From NCBI GenBank assembly GCA_029204225.1, contig CM055095.1, positions 47,074,510 to 47,138,509 of the forward strand: 64,000 nt of DNA, given 5' to 3'. The DNA is from Diphasiastrum complanatum (lineage: Eukaryota; Streptophyta; Lycopodiopsida; Lycopodiales; Lycopodiaceae). The notes below the pieces were generated by a model. The model made no database searches. It worked only from the letters and a program-made list of their open reading frames with translations, and was not told where the DNA came from. Every line of letters begins with the position of its first letter. Positions within the stretch are counted from its first letter, which is position 1. Below are positions 10,626 through 19,717 of the stretch, piece by piece. A program made the translations under genes and the position numbers.

Positions 10626-10945
10626 TTGTCAAATCTCAACCGACAGGATCCACTCAAATCTCAACCAACGGGATCAGCTCAAATCTCAATCGACGGGATC
10701 AGCTCAAATCTCAACCGACAGGATTCACTCAAATTTCAACTGACGAGATCAGCTCAAATCTCAACCGATGGGATCAACTCAAATTTCAACCGACGGGATC
10801 CACTCAGATCTCAACTGATGGATTTTTATTAGATCTCGTCCGATGCGACTCTCGCAGATCTTGACCGACGCGACTCTCTCAGATCTCGACCGACGCGACT
10901 CTCTCAAACCTTGACCGACGCGACTCTCTCAGATCTATCTGGCGA
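10626..10945. repeat. 25-bp minisatellite, two sub-families
   Basis: About eight copies of TCAAATCTCAACCGACGGGA plus TCAGC are followed by about four copies of a variant reading CTCGACCGACGCGACTCTCT. The 25-bp period breaks any single reading frame. The CTCAACCGACG core is the reverse complement of the core in the 24-bp minisatellite at 3276-3480. Confidence 0.9.
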
Positions 10946-10997
10946 GGCCATTCTAACCACGTAGGACAACTTCCCCTACCAGGACCAGAGGCAAATT

Positions 10998-11751
10998 GGC
11001 TGACACAAGAGAGTCATAAAAGTTTGAGAGGAAATACCCTCCCAACCTAAGGGGAGGCAAAGAGGACGTAGATCAAATCCAATACTCCACCAGGGCCGAG
11101 ATCATCGCAGTGCTACAACCGCAACCGAAGTGGCAGAATAAAGTCCTAAAAGATAGCAGGCGATTCCAAGAGTATCTGAAGGCACCACCATGGAAGCGAG
11201 TGGATCCCTTCTACATGCCACTCAAACACAGAAATCCATGGCCGGTAGAAAAGCCACGAGTGGAGTTGGTAAACTGGCCAATCATTCCATAAATTTCAGA
11301 GAGAACCTCCCTGGATGATCTGAGGCTGCAGTTACTCGACTTCGGACACAAGTACAAAAGAAGTGTCAATCTTTGCATGCAAGAAAGTGCCGAATATTGC
11401 AGATCTATGGCCTTTCTGATGTAGCAAGATTGTTTTTGGGATCGAGGCTTGGATCCCATTAAGATCAACCCGAATGTAGCCCTCCAATCGAAAGAAGACC
11501 ATGAAATGATGGCTAGGCTATACTACAGAGCGGCCTTCATGTCGTCACATTATGTGACCATGGTGGAGGACTGGCAAGCAATGGGCTTTGTGGAGAGGAT
11601 AAGAGAATACCTAGAGCCACTCAATTTTGGAAGTAAGCTCCGCTTCCAAGTTTTTGAAGCCTTGGGACAAAAGATAAGCGAGAGAAAGCAAACGGCACAA
11701 CGGCGAGACGAGCAGGACTCGCAAGAAGCTCTCAAGAAGGTTAGAATGTAG
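10998..11751 (+). pseudogene. Extra 3' ORF of the Athila/Tat-like element, function unknown
   Basis: A single frame of about 250 codons lies between integrase and the 3' LTR, where Athila-type elements carry an extra (sometimes envelope-like) ORF. It is hydrophilic, with no signal peptide or membrane segment, so I do not call it envelope. Visible phrases include YPPNLRGGKEDVDQIQ, WKRVDPFYMPLKHRNPW and YYRAAFMSSHYVTMVEDWQ. Stops near 11292 and 11421 interrupt it. No domain is recognised. Confidence 0.6.
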
Positions 11752-11926
11752 CGGCCAATTGAGAGACTTCCAATTTTGAAAAAAAATAAAAATAAAAATA
11801 ATAACTTTTGCGGATAATAAGCACCTGGTTTTATGGAAGCGAACGAAGATCCACGCTTTTCCAAGTGCCAAGCGAAAGACATCACCGGTGTTGCAGTGGG
11901 TCCTGCAACAAATTAGGGGTGGATAA

Positions 11927-12997
11927 TGTTAGCAGATTCCAGAGAATCCCCAGATGCCGAGCCAAGCCGAAGACACAAAATACCTCTCACCCATGATCGA
12001 GGAGGTCTTAGAAGGAGGAAGCAGAGAAACTGAGAGCCGAGCATGAGAGCCGAGAAATTACTAGCCAGGATGACAGTGAAATATCTATGTGAGCCTACAT
12101 GGTGTATCCCAGAGAAGGAACGACCATGTAGGAGCTAGTCATATTTCCTAGGCTTTGTAAATAAATGTAGACCCCCCTTAAATCAGTTAGAGTGAGCCAC
12201 CTTTTGATGGCAATCTTTAGTGGAATGGCAAATTCCACATGTAGTTTCTAATTTGGTGGAATTGCCACTTAGGCTCCACATGGGTAGCCTTCTTGCTTAT
12301 TTAAGGGCTCCCCTCTCTTGTGAGGGAGCTTTGAATGTATTGTCAAGTTCTCTTGAGCAAATAAAGAGGATCCTCCACGAGTTCTTGATAATTGCTAAGC
12401 TCCTTGTTCATGGCAATGTTCTTGAGTGAAGTTTCTAAGAGTATGCTTGATTTCCTTGTATTGTTTCTTACTTAGTTGTGGATTAGGATTCATTTCTTGT
12501 TTGTGGAGTAAGGTAGGAATCAACATGCAAGTAAAATAAATAGGCTGTTTGTGGTGTAGATCTTGCATACTTTCTTACATTCCAGTTCTTGATTGTTCTT
12601 GGGCAATCTAAGCATCAAGAAATGAGTGTTTCTTGATTCTTGGACCGTTGCTATGCTGTTAGGAATCTAGTTTCTTGTTTCTTGTTTGAGTAGTTAATCT
12701 TGTTTTTGATTGTTTTCTGATTTAGTAGATAGTGGTAGGATTGCTCCCTGTTCCAGAACGTTGATCTTCTTGAGCTAAGACTGGTTACATGGCTGGTTAA
12801 TGCATGTAGCTGGGTATCGAACCCGTGACTCCCACTGACAGGTTGGGAGATACACGTTGCAACCTTAGTAACACTTCTGTCTAGTAACTATTCTAATAAA
12901 TAAGAAGATCCGTAAGAACCGTAACTACAGAAGAAAGAACAAAGAAGTAAAGAAACCCAAAGAACTGTGTTCACACTTAGAGTGGAATCTGTCAACA
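11927..12997 (+). repeat. 3' LTR of the Athila/Tat-like element
   Basis: Starts TGTTAGCAG after a purine-rich tract (AATTAGGGGTGGATAA, about 11911-11926) and ends TGTCAACA. The sequence is a diverged relative, in opposite orientation, of the LTRs at 2109-3244, 3815-4933 and 36359-37508. Shared phrases include GAGAGCCGAG and GAGTGAGCCACCTTTTGATG. The segment just before it (11808-11926) is also shared with 37509-37690, which confirms the family's 3' end. Confidence 0.85.
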
Positions 12998-13851
12998 AAG
13001 ATTTTCTCAGGTTGAGCCTTAGTCGCTCATGTATGTCATCTTTACAGGTCTGTGCTTGTAAGTGTCTGATAGGATGTCAGCCTAGCTAGATGGAGGATGT
13101 AAGTCTCATGGTGGCAGTAAGATTTTCTCAATTTGAGCCATGTCGCTCATGTGGTCCATTTGTGTTCAAGTCGGATTGGAGATGAGTCAGTTGGTCGAGA
13201 ATACGTTTAGACTCTCTATATGAGCATTGTGTTTACTTGATACTTTGTGGTCAAACTTGGTGATTTGCCGGTGTGCTTGAGCGTGAGTCAAGTACATGGT
13301 AGTAGAGATATGCATAACATCTTTTGGACACTCCAGACGCTGCTGCAATATATTGTTTTTCACTCTTATCACATTTGAGCTTAAGGGAGAGAGTTAGAAA
13401 TCAGCTTGTGATCTGATTCATTAGTATAAGCTCTAACTATGATAATGTAATTAGTGTACAGTTTATTTGGTTTACTATATATGGTTGTGATCGGGACGTG
13501 ACCCGTTAGGATATATTGATCGGGCACTGATCCCGTAGACAACTACTTGGGTTAGCCGGGTAGCCACACATAGGAAGAATTAGCTTGTACAGAGTTATTT
13601 ACAGTACTTTCTATACTTGGGAGCATGTCCCAAGTTTGTCGGTCGAATTTGGCCATATTGGGTCCGACCTTAGTTTGACAGGTGGTAGGCCAATTTTAGG
13701 ACAACTGTCTTTTCATGCAGTTTGTGAATACTCTATATGTACAGTGTTTCTTTGTAATCTATCAACTTTTGTTGTGCCATCTTTGAGAGCTTGTGAGGAG
13801 TGGCTATGGTGATTGTGTGATGTGATCTGCATAATGCACTAGATCCTAACA
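12998..13851 (+). repeat. Probable Copia 3' end and LTR
   Basis: 12998-13390 holds no readable domain but has a partial internal duplication (AGATTTTCTCAGGTTGAGCC, echoed near 13111). It ends in a purine tract (TTAAGGGAGAG). 13391-13851 starts AGTTAGAAATC and ends CCTAACA, resembling a TGTTAG...CTAACA LTR with a mutated first base, and has a TATA-like TTACTATATATGG near 13470. A Copia gag follows immediately, but no primer-binding site is visible. Confidence 0.4.
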
Positions 13852-14041
13852 GAATTTCAACTAGGCTTACCTCAATCAATTATTCTACTTGGAAGGTGAG
13901 GATGGAGTCCTTATTGGAGATGAATGAGTTGATGAATATTGTTGCAAGTGTCGAGGAGAGACCTTTGGCACCTAAAGAATAATTGAGGTATGACATGGGA
14001 GCTAAGAAAGCTCTACACTTCATCAAGATGAATCTGACTAA
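13852..14041 (+). pseudogene. Copia gag fragment, left half
   Basis: Translation reads SINYSTWKVRMESLLEMNE and LHFIKMNLTN, matching the N-terminal gag (UBN2-type) of Copia elements also seen at 49235-50725 and 51432-51770. It is interrupted at 14041 by the 8.8-kb element. Gag resumes at 22853 with a reading that completes the same conserved phrase. Confidence 0.8.
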
Positions 14042-14125
14042 CATTAGAGAAACTTAGAGCCCGATGAGGGTCTTGAAAAAGATGTTTTTTTATTTTTTTT
14101 CTTATTTTCGTTGCCATGTGGACAA
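14041..14125 (+). repeat. Left terminal inverted repeat
   Basis: Pairs with 22799-22853. Identical blocks include ACATTAGAGAAA, GAGGG and CCATGTRG. A T-rich insertion (about 14084-14110) breaks the left copy. Confidence 0.8.
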
Positions 14126-14496
14126 ATTGAAACCTTAGCTTCGGGGTTCTACGTAACGTAGAATTTTCCAAATATAAATAAGATAAAAACTTTTTAAATA
14201 TATTGTTGTTTTGCCGAGCAGTATGTGGAAATGCTATTGGTTGATGAGGCCTGCCCTTCCAGCTCATCACTGCCCGAAGAGACCCAAAAATATTGAAAAT
14301 GAATATGACAGATGGTTGAGAAGAGAAAATAGATGTACCATTAATGTATATGCATTGTCAAACCATGATTGTGGTGCCAAATAGATCAGTGTTTCAAATT
14401 TTTGCCAACACTTTTTCTCAGATTCATGGCTTTTTGTCTACGCAAATTTTCAGATTCATAATTCATTGTTTCAGATTTTTGCATGCAAATTACGAA

Positions 14497-15195
14497 TGGC
14501 GCCATCAAGGAAGCTGTGCTCCTCAATCGACTCTATGCTTCTATTCAACGAGACAGATGATAATGGATTATGGGTGCCAAGAAAATATTCAAAAAACTCT
14601 TGGATTTTGATGCATCCATCATCAAGAGGAGCATTTCAAAAAAAGAAAAGGTCAAAACTATCATTTCAATCTATTGGAAGGCCAGAATTTTGGATTTTAG
14701 AACATCATCAAGAGGAAAATCCATTTCTGAAATTCTAGTCCAACATGTATATATGCATTCAGAGATAAATGTGCAAGAATTCAACCATCAGGATCACAAA
14801 AAAAAAAACTATGAGTATTGATATTTTTGATACTTTGATTTTTGTCATTCATAAATATCTAATAGTAAACTTGCCAATCTGATCATTTTTCTCTTGCAGA
14901 TTTATATCCATCCAACATAAATGAATGGGAGCCGAGTGGATCTTTAGCAGGTGTGTTAGATGTTATTCACACTGATATTGGACAACTGCAATATCGAGGT
15001 AGAACTACAAAAGATCTAGTTGATAGTGGAATCTTTTTTTATGAATCAATGTACATTCCTGATACAAAAGAAAATTTTGGACAAATAGTACCAATTCCAT
15101 TACCTAGTTTTGAAAGTGATGAATGGATTGCACCAACTGCTACAGTTTCAAAATCATTTCGTTGCAAGATATATAATGATGTAAAAGTTTATTAA
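14497..15195 (+). pseudogene. Element gene A, 5' exons
   Basis: Begins ATGGCGCCATCAAGG (MAPSRKLCSSID...). The best frame changes around 14570 (KKIFKKLLDFDASIIKRSI), so there is an indel. Exons follow after a splice acceptor CTCTTGCAG near 14901, giving INEWEPSGSLAGVLDVIHTD, then DSGIFFYESMYIPDT and IPLPSFESDEWIAPTATV, to a stop at 15195. No known domain is recognised. The composition and the intron signals argue for a real former gene. It is followed on the same strand by 15230-15860. Confidence 0.55.
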
Positions 15196-15229
15196 AAATG
15201 AGCACAAGATAAAAAACAGTCAGATTGAG

Positions 15230-15860
15230 ATGGTTTATTTTCTTGAATATATTTGTGGATTCTTTTCAAGTGTCAATGTTCACAAAACCCCAACGATGTT
15301 TGTATGCAAAAATTTATCAGATAGTTTATTATCTGAACTTACAGATGAAGGTTGGGACAAAAGATCAGATGGAGAAATAGAATGCAGAATTAAAATGTCT
15401 TCCATGTGCTTTCGTTATCAAATTGAAAAACAAATGTTAAGCTTATGCTTCCATTATCAAAAATGGAAAAAAAATAAAGGTAAATGGGTGTCACTCGATC
15501 AAGACTTGGAAGCCAGTGGACATTCAAAACGAAAAAAATATTGAAATTATACACAATGATGTCGTTTTGACATGTGTTGAGGTGGAAGAAGATTGGAGTC
15601 TAAACTACATCCGGCGGAAACTATTGCTCCTACAAGATGATGTACTTTCAAACTTCAGATTCATTTTCAATGGTAAACTCGTAAGTAACTATAAACACTC
15701 AATCTTTTATGAGTAGTTTCAATCAAAACTTTCTAATACAATTTCTATACTAATTTTAACTAACTTTGTATCAGTTTTATGCAGGTACGTAAAAGACATG
15801 AGCTCGAGATCAAATGCAAAGATATTGGCGAAACAATCCAACTTATGGAAGAACATTGAG
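15230..15860 (+). pseudogene. Element gene A, 3' exons, ubiquitin-like tail
   Basis: Frame MVYFLEYICGFFSSVNVHKT to about 15520 (containing LSELTDEGWDKRSDGEIECR), then a one-frame shift into the phrase LTCVEVEEDWSLNYIRRKL and FRFIFNGKL (15530-15675). An intron (GTAAGT at 15681 to TTATGCAG near 15785) joins to VRKRHELEIKCKDIGET and a stop near 15858. The pattern V-x-V-x-x-D-W-x-L-x-x-I-R ... F-x-F-N-G-K resembles a ubiquitin-like fold; that is inference. The same two exons recur on the minus strand at 45121-45461 with the intron in the same place, so the protein is conserved across copies. Confidence 0.6.
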
Positions 15861-16039
15861 ATTCACTATTAGCAAATACATGCCAATCATCATGTCTTTT
15901 TATCATTATAAAAAAATTGCATTCTATTATTAGACTATGGACACAAGCTGATTGTAAGAATCTATTGTGATATCAATAAAAAAAACCCATAAACGGGTTG
16001 TTTACAAGTAAAATGATTGTATCTTTTATTTTTTATGTC

Positions 16040-17640
16040 TCTCTATTTACAAATAGATCTCTGTTCAATCAATTTTTCTATATTTTCTATATTAGTATTA
16101 GGAACTGATAAAGCAACAACTCCTTCTATAATCTCTCCCTCCTCTGTTTCGGAAAGGGCCTTAATGCCTTTTAAGACAAGAGAAATATCTGTTACAAAAT
16201 TGCCTTCCTCTATTTTAGGAAGGACTTTTATTTCTTTTTAATCGTATAAAATAAGATCTGCATCCTGAACAACCTGAAAGGTTGTTAAGGCAGGAGCAGA
16301 TTCCTTTTGAGGGCCCTCGATTGTAGGTGCAACGCTTACACCGTACTGGGCAAAAGTTCTGATCAACACTTGCCAAAATCTATATACATCATCAGGAGTA
16401 TACGGCTCAAGAGTGAATTGTCATCACAAAACACGAGAATCAGCAAATTACAAACAATGATAGTAATAAAATATGAATCAGAATGAAATGAACTACAAAT
16501 GAATAGAATATTACCTTTTCAATATCTACATCCATTTGTAAATTATACCATTCAAAAAATATCTTCGTATTGTACAGGACGAACCATGCACAACTAAAAG
16601 CGTCATTCTGCTGTACACACTACATATAGAGAACAAAAATTAGTGATATTATGATAGAAATTTTATTTATGCTATGACGATACATTTGATTTAAAAAAAG
16701 AATACATGCATATCAGAGATAAATTGAATATACCTTCAGAGATTTGATGGTTATATCTCCAATTGAAGTTGCCATTGTCGATATTTTCTGAACGACATCA
16801 TGAAGTAGAGAATCAAATTTTCTATGTGTATTTGCAGCTGAGTTTAATTTACACATAGAAAATTTGATACTCCCTCCTTATTTATCTTTAAAAAAAGAAT
16901 GTTTAGGCTCCAATGTCGACTGCAACAACCAAGATTCAAATATCGATAATTTCATATTTATGAAAAAATTCCATTCTTATTAACGCAATGAGGCATGCAA
17001 CAATCCAGAATAAAGCAACAAAAACAAAAGAACAATCCTTACTTATTTTCATATGGAATCAAATAGAATTTTGCCATAGGACTGCACTCAATAAAATAGA
17101 CAGTCTTCTCAAAATTGGCTTCTTTCGCCTGTACTACTCCCATGAAAAATGGACTGACTACAAAAACTGTACCATGGGAATCAAAACTAATACTATTCTG
17201 CAAAAATGAAACACCGGCCTCTACTATTGCATCTGAAATTTTTGAGGTCTTATCTATAAGCTCGACACAAAATTTAGGACCTAATCTAAAGCTTCTACGT
17301 GTATCTAGAAGAAAAAAATCAAAAAAGTTGTTGAGAAGATCGATTTTGTTAGCTAGGTAGGTCTCGTATTAATTATAATGGTCAGAATAAAAAAAAAAAA
17401 CCTGGGTTGGATCGTATGAAATTCTCACAAAATGATTATGTACAGGAGGGGCAAAAAGAAAAGTGAAAACAATATTTACAGATTTCTCTGGTATTCTGTC
17501 TAGCTCCTCTTGAGTAATCAACAATTTTGGTGATGAAACCTACTAAGGAGCTGGACGAATAACAGGAGGAGGACTGGGTGAAGATTCTCTATCTGAGTCA
17601 GATTCTCCAACATATGACTCAGATCTCAAGATGACATGGG
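16040..17640 (-). pseudogene. Element gene B, downstream exons, unknown domains
   Basis: Reading right to left, several separated coding stretches appear. They are a Ser/Pro-rich linker (ESSPSPPPVIRPAP) near 17560-17640; QEELDRIPEKSVNIVFTFLF with APPVHNHFVRISYDPTQ at 17400-17530; FRLGPKFCVELIDKTSEISD and FDSHGTVFVVSPFFMGVVQA at 17040-17340; HRKFDSLLHDVVQKISTMAT at 16740-16850; AFSCAWFVLYNTKIFFEWYN near 16530-16610; and FTLEPYTPDDVYRFWQVLIR with FAQYGVSVAPTIEGPQ, ending IEKLIEQRSICK, at 16040-16430. Stops lie near 17540 and 16236. No family is recognised. They probably follow the H3-like exon in one transcript, but the splice pattern is unproven. Confidence 0.5.
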
Positions 17641-17649
17641 GTCTTTTGG

Positions 17650-17785
17650 TCAGGATACGTCTAGGAGGAAGGGAAGCAGCTGGACTTCGGATCCAGCCTT
17701 CTTGGGGACAGCCTGCTTTCTCTTCATCCTAGAGGTAGTAGGCACGTCGATTCTATCCAGAGGCAGATCTTTGGAGGTGCTGGCA
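17650..17785 (-). other. Basic linker downstream of the H3-like frame
   Basis: In a frame different from H3 the minus strand reads VDDASTSKDLPLDRIDVPTT then SRMKRKQAVPKKAG, a stretch with a plausible nuclear localisation signal. If the H3-like domain was once the N-terminus of a longer gene B protein, a frameshift near 17786-17800 would account for the break. Confidence 0.4.
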
Positions 17786-18145
17786 TCATCTACATGCAGA
17801 TCTGTCCCGAAGCCTTTTGATAATGACGAAATCCTTTGGCATGATGGTGACACGCTTACCATGCACTGCCAAAAGACAAGTATCCTCAAAAAATTGGGAT
17901 AAAAAATCTTCTATAGCACCTTGCAAGGACTGCATGGCTGTCACGACAAAATGAATATCAAGCCCAAGTGACAGAGTGACATTTCGAACAGATCGGCCGA
18001 AAGGAGCTCTAGGGATCAACAAACTAGTTGATCTCTGGAGTTTTCTTATCTACGTAAGCCTATGGCCAGTACAAGGGGGAACACGGGAATGGGATGGTTG
18101 TACAATGGTGATGGCACGGGCGGTGGATTTAGTCCTGGCCATCAT
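17786..18145 (-). pseudogene. Histone H3-like gene inside the DNA element (gene B, 5' end)
   Basis: From ATG at 18142 (or 18145) the minus strand encodes about 118 residues. The tail starts MARTKSTAR, as in histone H3 (ARTKQTAR), so the K4 context is kept while the K9 position is not Lys. The alpha-N helix reads IRKLQRST, followed by LLIPRAPFGRSVRN, AMQSLQGAIEDFL, FFEDTCLLAVHGKRV and TIMPKD. From S-T-x-LLI to MPKD the length equals canonical H3 with no loop-1 extension, so it is not an obvious centromeric H3. One in-frame TAG lies at the position of H3 Glu50, in the alpha-N helix. The C-terminus ends KRLRDRSACR. The tail is shorter than the 136-residue H3 and lacks most acetylated lysines. 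It is clearly H3 by sequence; its role in the element is unknown. Confidence 0.88.
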
Positions 18146-18229
18146 TCTCAGGAAGATGAAAATTAACAAAAAGAAGTTTGAAATAATCAAAAGTGGATCA
18201 AAACAAAAAAAATTGCGACGAAAGTGCGC

Positions 18230-18410
18230 TTGAGATCGACACCAGCACTGAATATCGGTTTCGAGCACAAAATCTACAGAGATTATATGCAGAAAAGAGA
18301 TGTGCACTCGAAAGCGATATTGCACAGCAGGCGGTATCAGACTCAAGCGCACTATGAGAGAGCGGAAGCTTGAAGGATGAAAGAGCGCGCTTGACAGCGA
18401 TATCAGGAGC
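18230..18410 (-). promoter_or_regulatory. Gene B leader with repeated GATATCG...CAAGCGC motifs
   Basis: The reverse strand of 18385-18404 reads GATATCGCTGTCAAGCGCGC, and the plus strand at 18783-18801 reads GATATCGATTTCAAGCGCG. Weaker versions (GATATT...CGATCTCAAGCGC and others) recur two or three times in each leader. So the 5' leaders of genes B and C are similar and mirror each other around the G-box promoter. Confidence 0.6.
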
Positions 18411-18452
18411 TAAAAGCATGAATTTTGCGAAAAAAAATGAAAATTTCGAGGG

Positions 18453-18735
18453 CTTATATATATACAAAATTTTTGCACATGTGAAAAGACGACCGAGACA
18501 CGTGTCGTCAGATGATTAGACCACGTGGAATGTCTGTACTGATTATGATATACCAATTATAAGACCACGTGGGCTGAGACACGTGCGTGAATCCCTGATC
18601 GACACGTGTCATTCTCGCATGTGACAGATGTCAGATCCATCCTTTTAGGTACGACGCATTTATTTTGGCCAATCAAAAGTCGACACATGTTCCTTCGTCA
18701 CTTTTCCACACGTGCAAAATAATTTCTATATAAAG
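18453..18735. promoter_or_regulatory. Divergent promoter between genes B and C with six G-boxes
   Basis: Exact CACGTG hexamers occur at 18499, 18522, 18566, 18580, 18603 and 18709. A TATA-like CTTATATATATAC at 18453-18465 faces gene B (minus strand), and TATATAAAG at 18727-18735 faces gene C. A CCAAT box (GGCCAATCA) lies near 18668. CACGTG is the plant G-box bound by bZIP and bHLH factors, so light, ABA or stress control is plausible but inferred. Confidence 0.75.
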
Positions 18736-18782
18736 ATCTTTTTGGGCATGGATTCTCACACAAATTCACAATTGCTTTGCCG

Positions 18783-19657
18783 GATATCGATTTCAAGCGC
18801 GTCGCTTGCTCTCATTACAACTCGTTGGCTATTATGTGTCTGGATCTGATATAGCATCGTCCGGTATCGCATTCAAGCGTGTCTCGCATACCTTTTCTTT
18901 TCTGGTCGTTGTTCTTGTGCTCGGATCCGATACTCCAACTTCAAAAATCTCTCTCGAGCGCACGTTGATTGGACGTGCTTGTCGGACCAGGGGTTTGCAC
19001 CTGAGAAAAGATGATCTGCCTTCTGAGGAGGAGTTTCTTAGAATCCAAAGTCAACTTGGATTTCCACAACCAACTGACATCGAAAGGTGGACATAATATT
19101 GATGGTGAGACAATAATAAGAGAAGACAAAGCTTACTAGTTTTTGTCTCTTATCAAGTACTAGTAGATTTTTCATGTCAGATTATATACTGCAGCTTACT
19201 TTGTTTTTTATCATTTCAGGAAACAATTTTCCTTAATGATTTCGCAATTCGTCGAGGAGGGCAAAGAGCTTCTGCGGGAGAGTTTTCAAGAGATCATGCA
19301 CTCGAGCACTATCTAAAGTCCTTCAAGAATAATGAGATAAGTGTTGCCCATTCAAAGTTTCATCAACATGGTGAAACTATGATTATGACAATCAAGGCAC
19401 TGTCTCATGTTCTTGGAGGACATAATTTTAATAAGGTGCATAAAATAATTTTTGTGAAGAAAACTATTGCGGTTAAAATTTTAGGATATGGACCAGTGAA
19501 TTCCATGCTCAGATCAGCTCATTTTGCAGTGTATGTTGTTTGCGTTGAGCTTAGTAAGCATGAAAACTATGAGCTATTGGATCCATACGAAAGAAGAAAA
19601 TTGCTGCATGATTCTAAGTTGCAACTTTCATTGGAAAAAATATCGGAAGCAGATTAG
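18783..19657 (+). pseudogene. Element gene C, function unknown
   Basis: Downstream of the TATA box at 18727 is a leader, then a readable frame ending LRKDDLPSEEEFLRIQSQLG and FPQPTDIER at about 19091. A likely intron (GTGGAC near 19088 to TTATCATTTCAG near 19219) follows. A second frame then contains FAIRRGGQRASAGEFSRDHA, LEHYLKSFKNNEISVAHS, MIMTIKALSHVLGGHNF and NSMLRSAHFAVYVVCVELSK, ending LQLSLEKISEAD at 19657. The first ATG of the protein is not obvious and the intron phase does not fit perfectly. No known domain is recognised. It converges on gene D. Confidence 0.5.
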
Positions 19658-19717
19658 ATACTACTGAATTGTACTTTGTAAATATTTTTATTTAAGATAC
19701 AAAATTTTATTGTGTGT

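Noticed and set aside
10626-10945. CRISPR-like regular repeats
   Set aside because: The units are contiguous without unique spacers and the genome is plant. It is a minisatellite.
10998-11751. Envelope-like protein of an Athila element
   Set aside because: Position fits, but there is no signal peptide, transmembrane segment or cysteine pattern.
12814-12860. tRNA-like T-arm (GGGTTCGATACCC on the minus strand)
   Set aside because: Only the T-arm-like phrase is present. No acceptor stem, D-arm or anticodon arm can be placed around it, and it lies inside an LTR.
17786-18145. Centromeric histone CenH3
   Set aside because: Loop 1 has canonical H3 length with no insertion and the tail begins like normal H3, so a centromeric role is not indicated.
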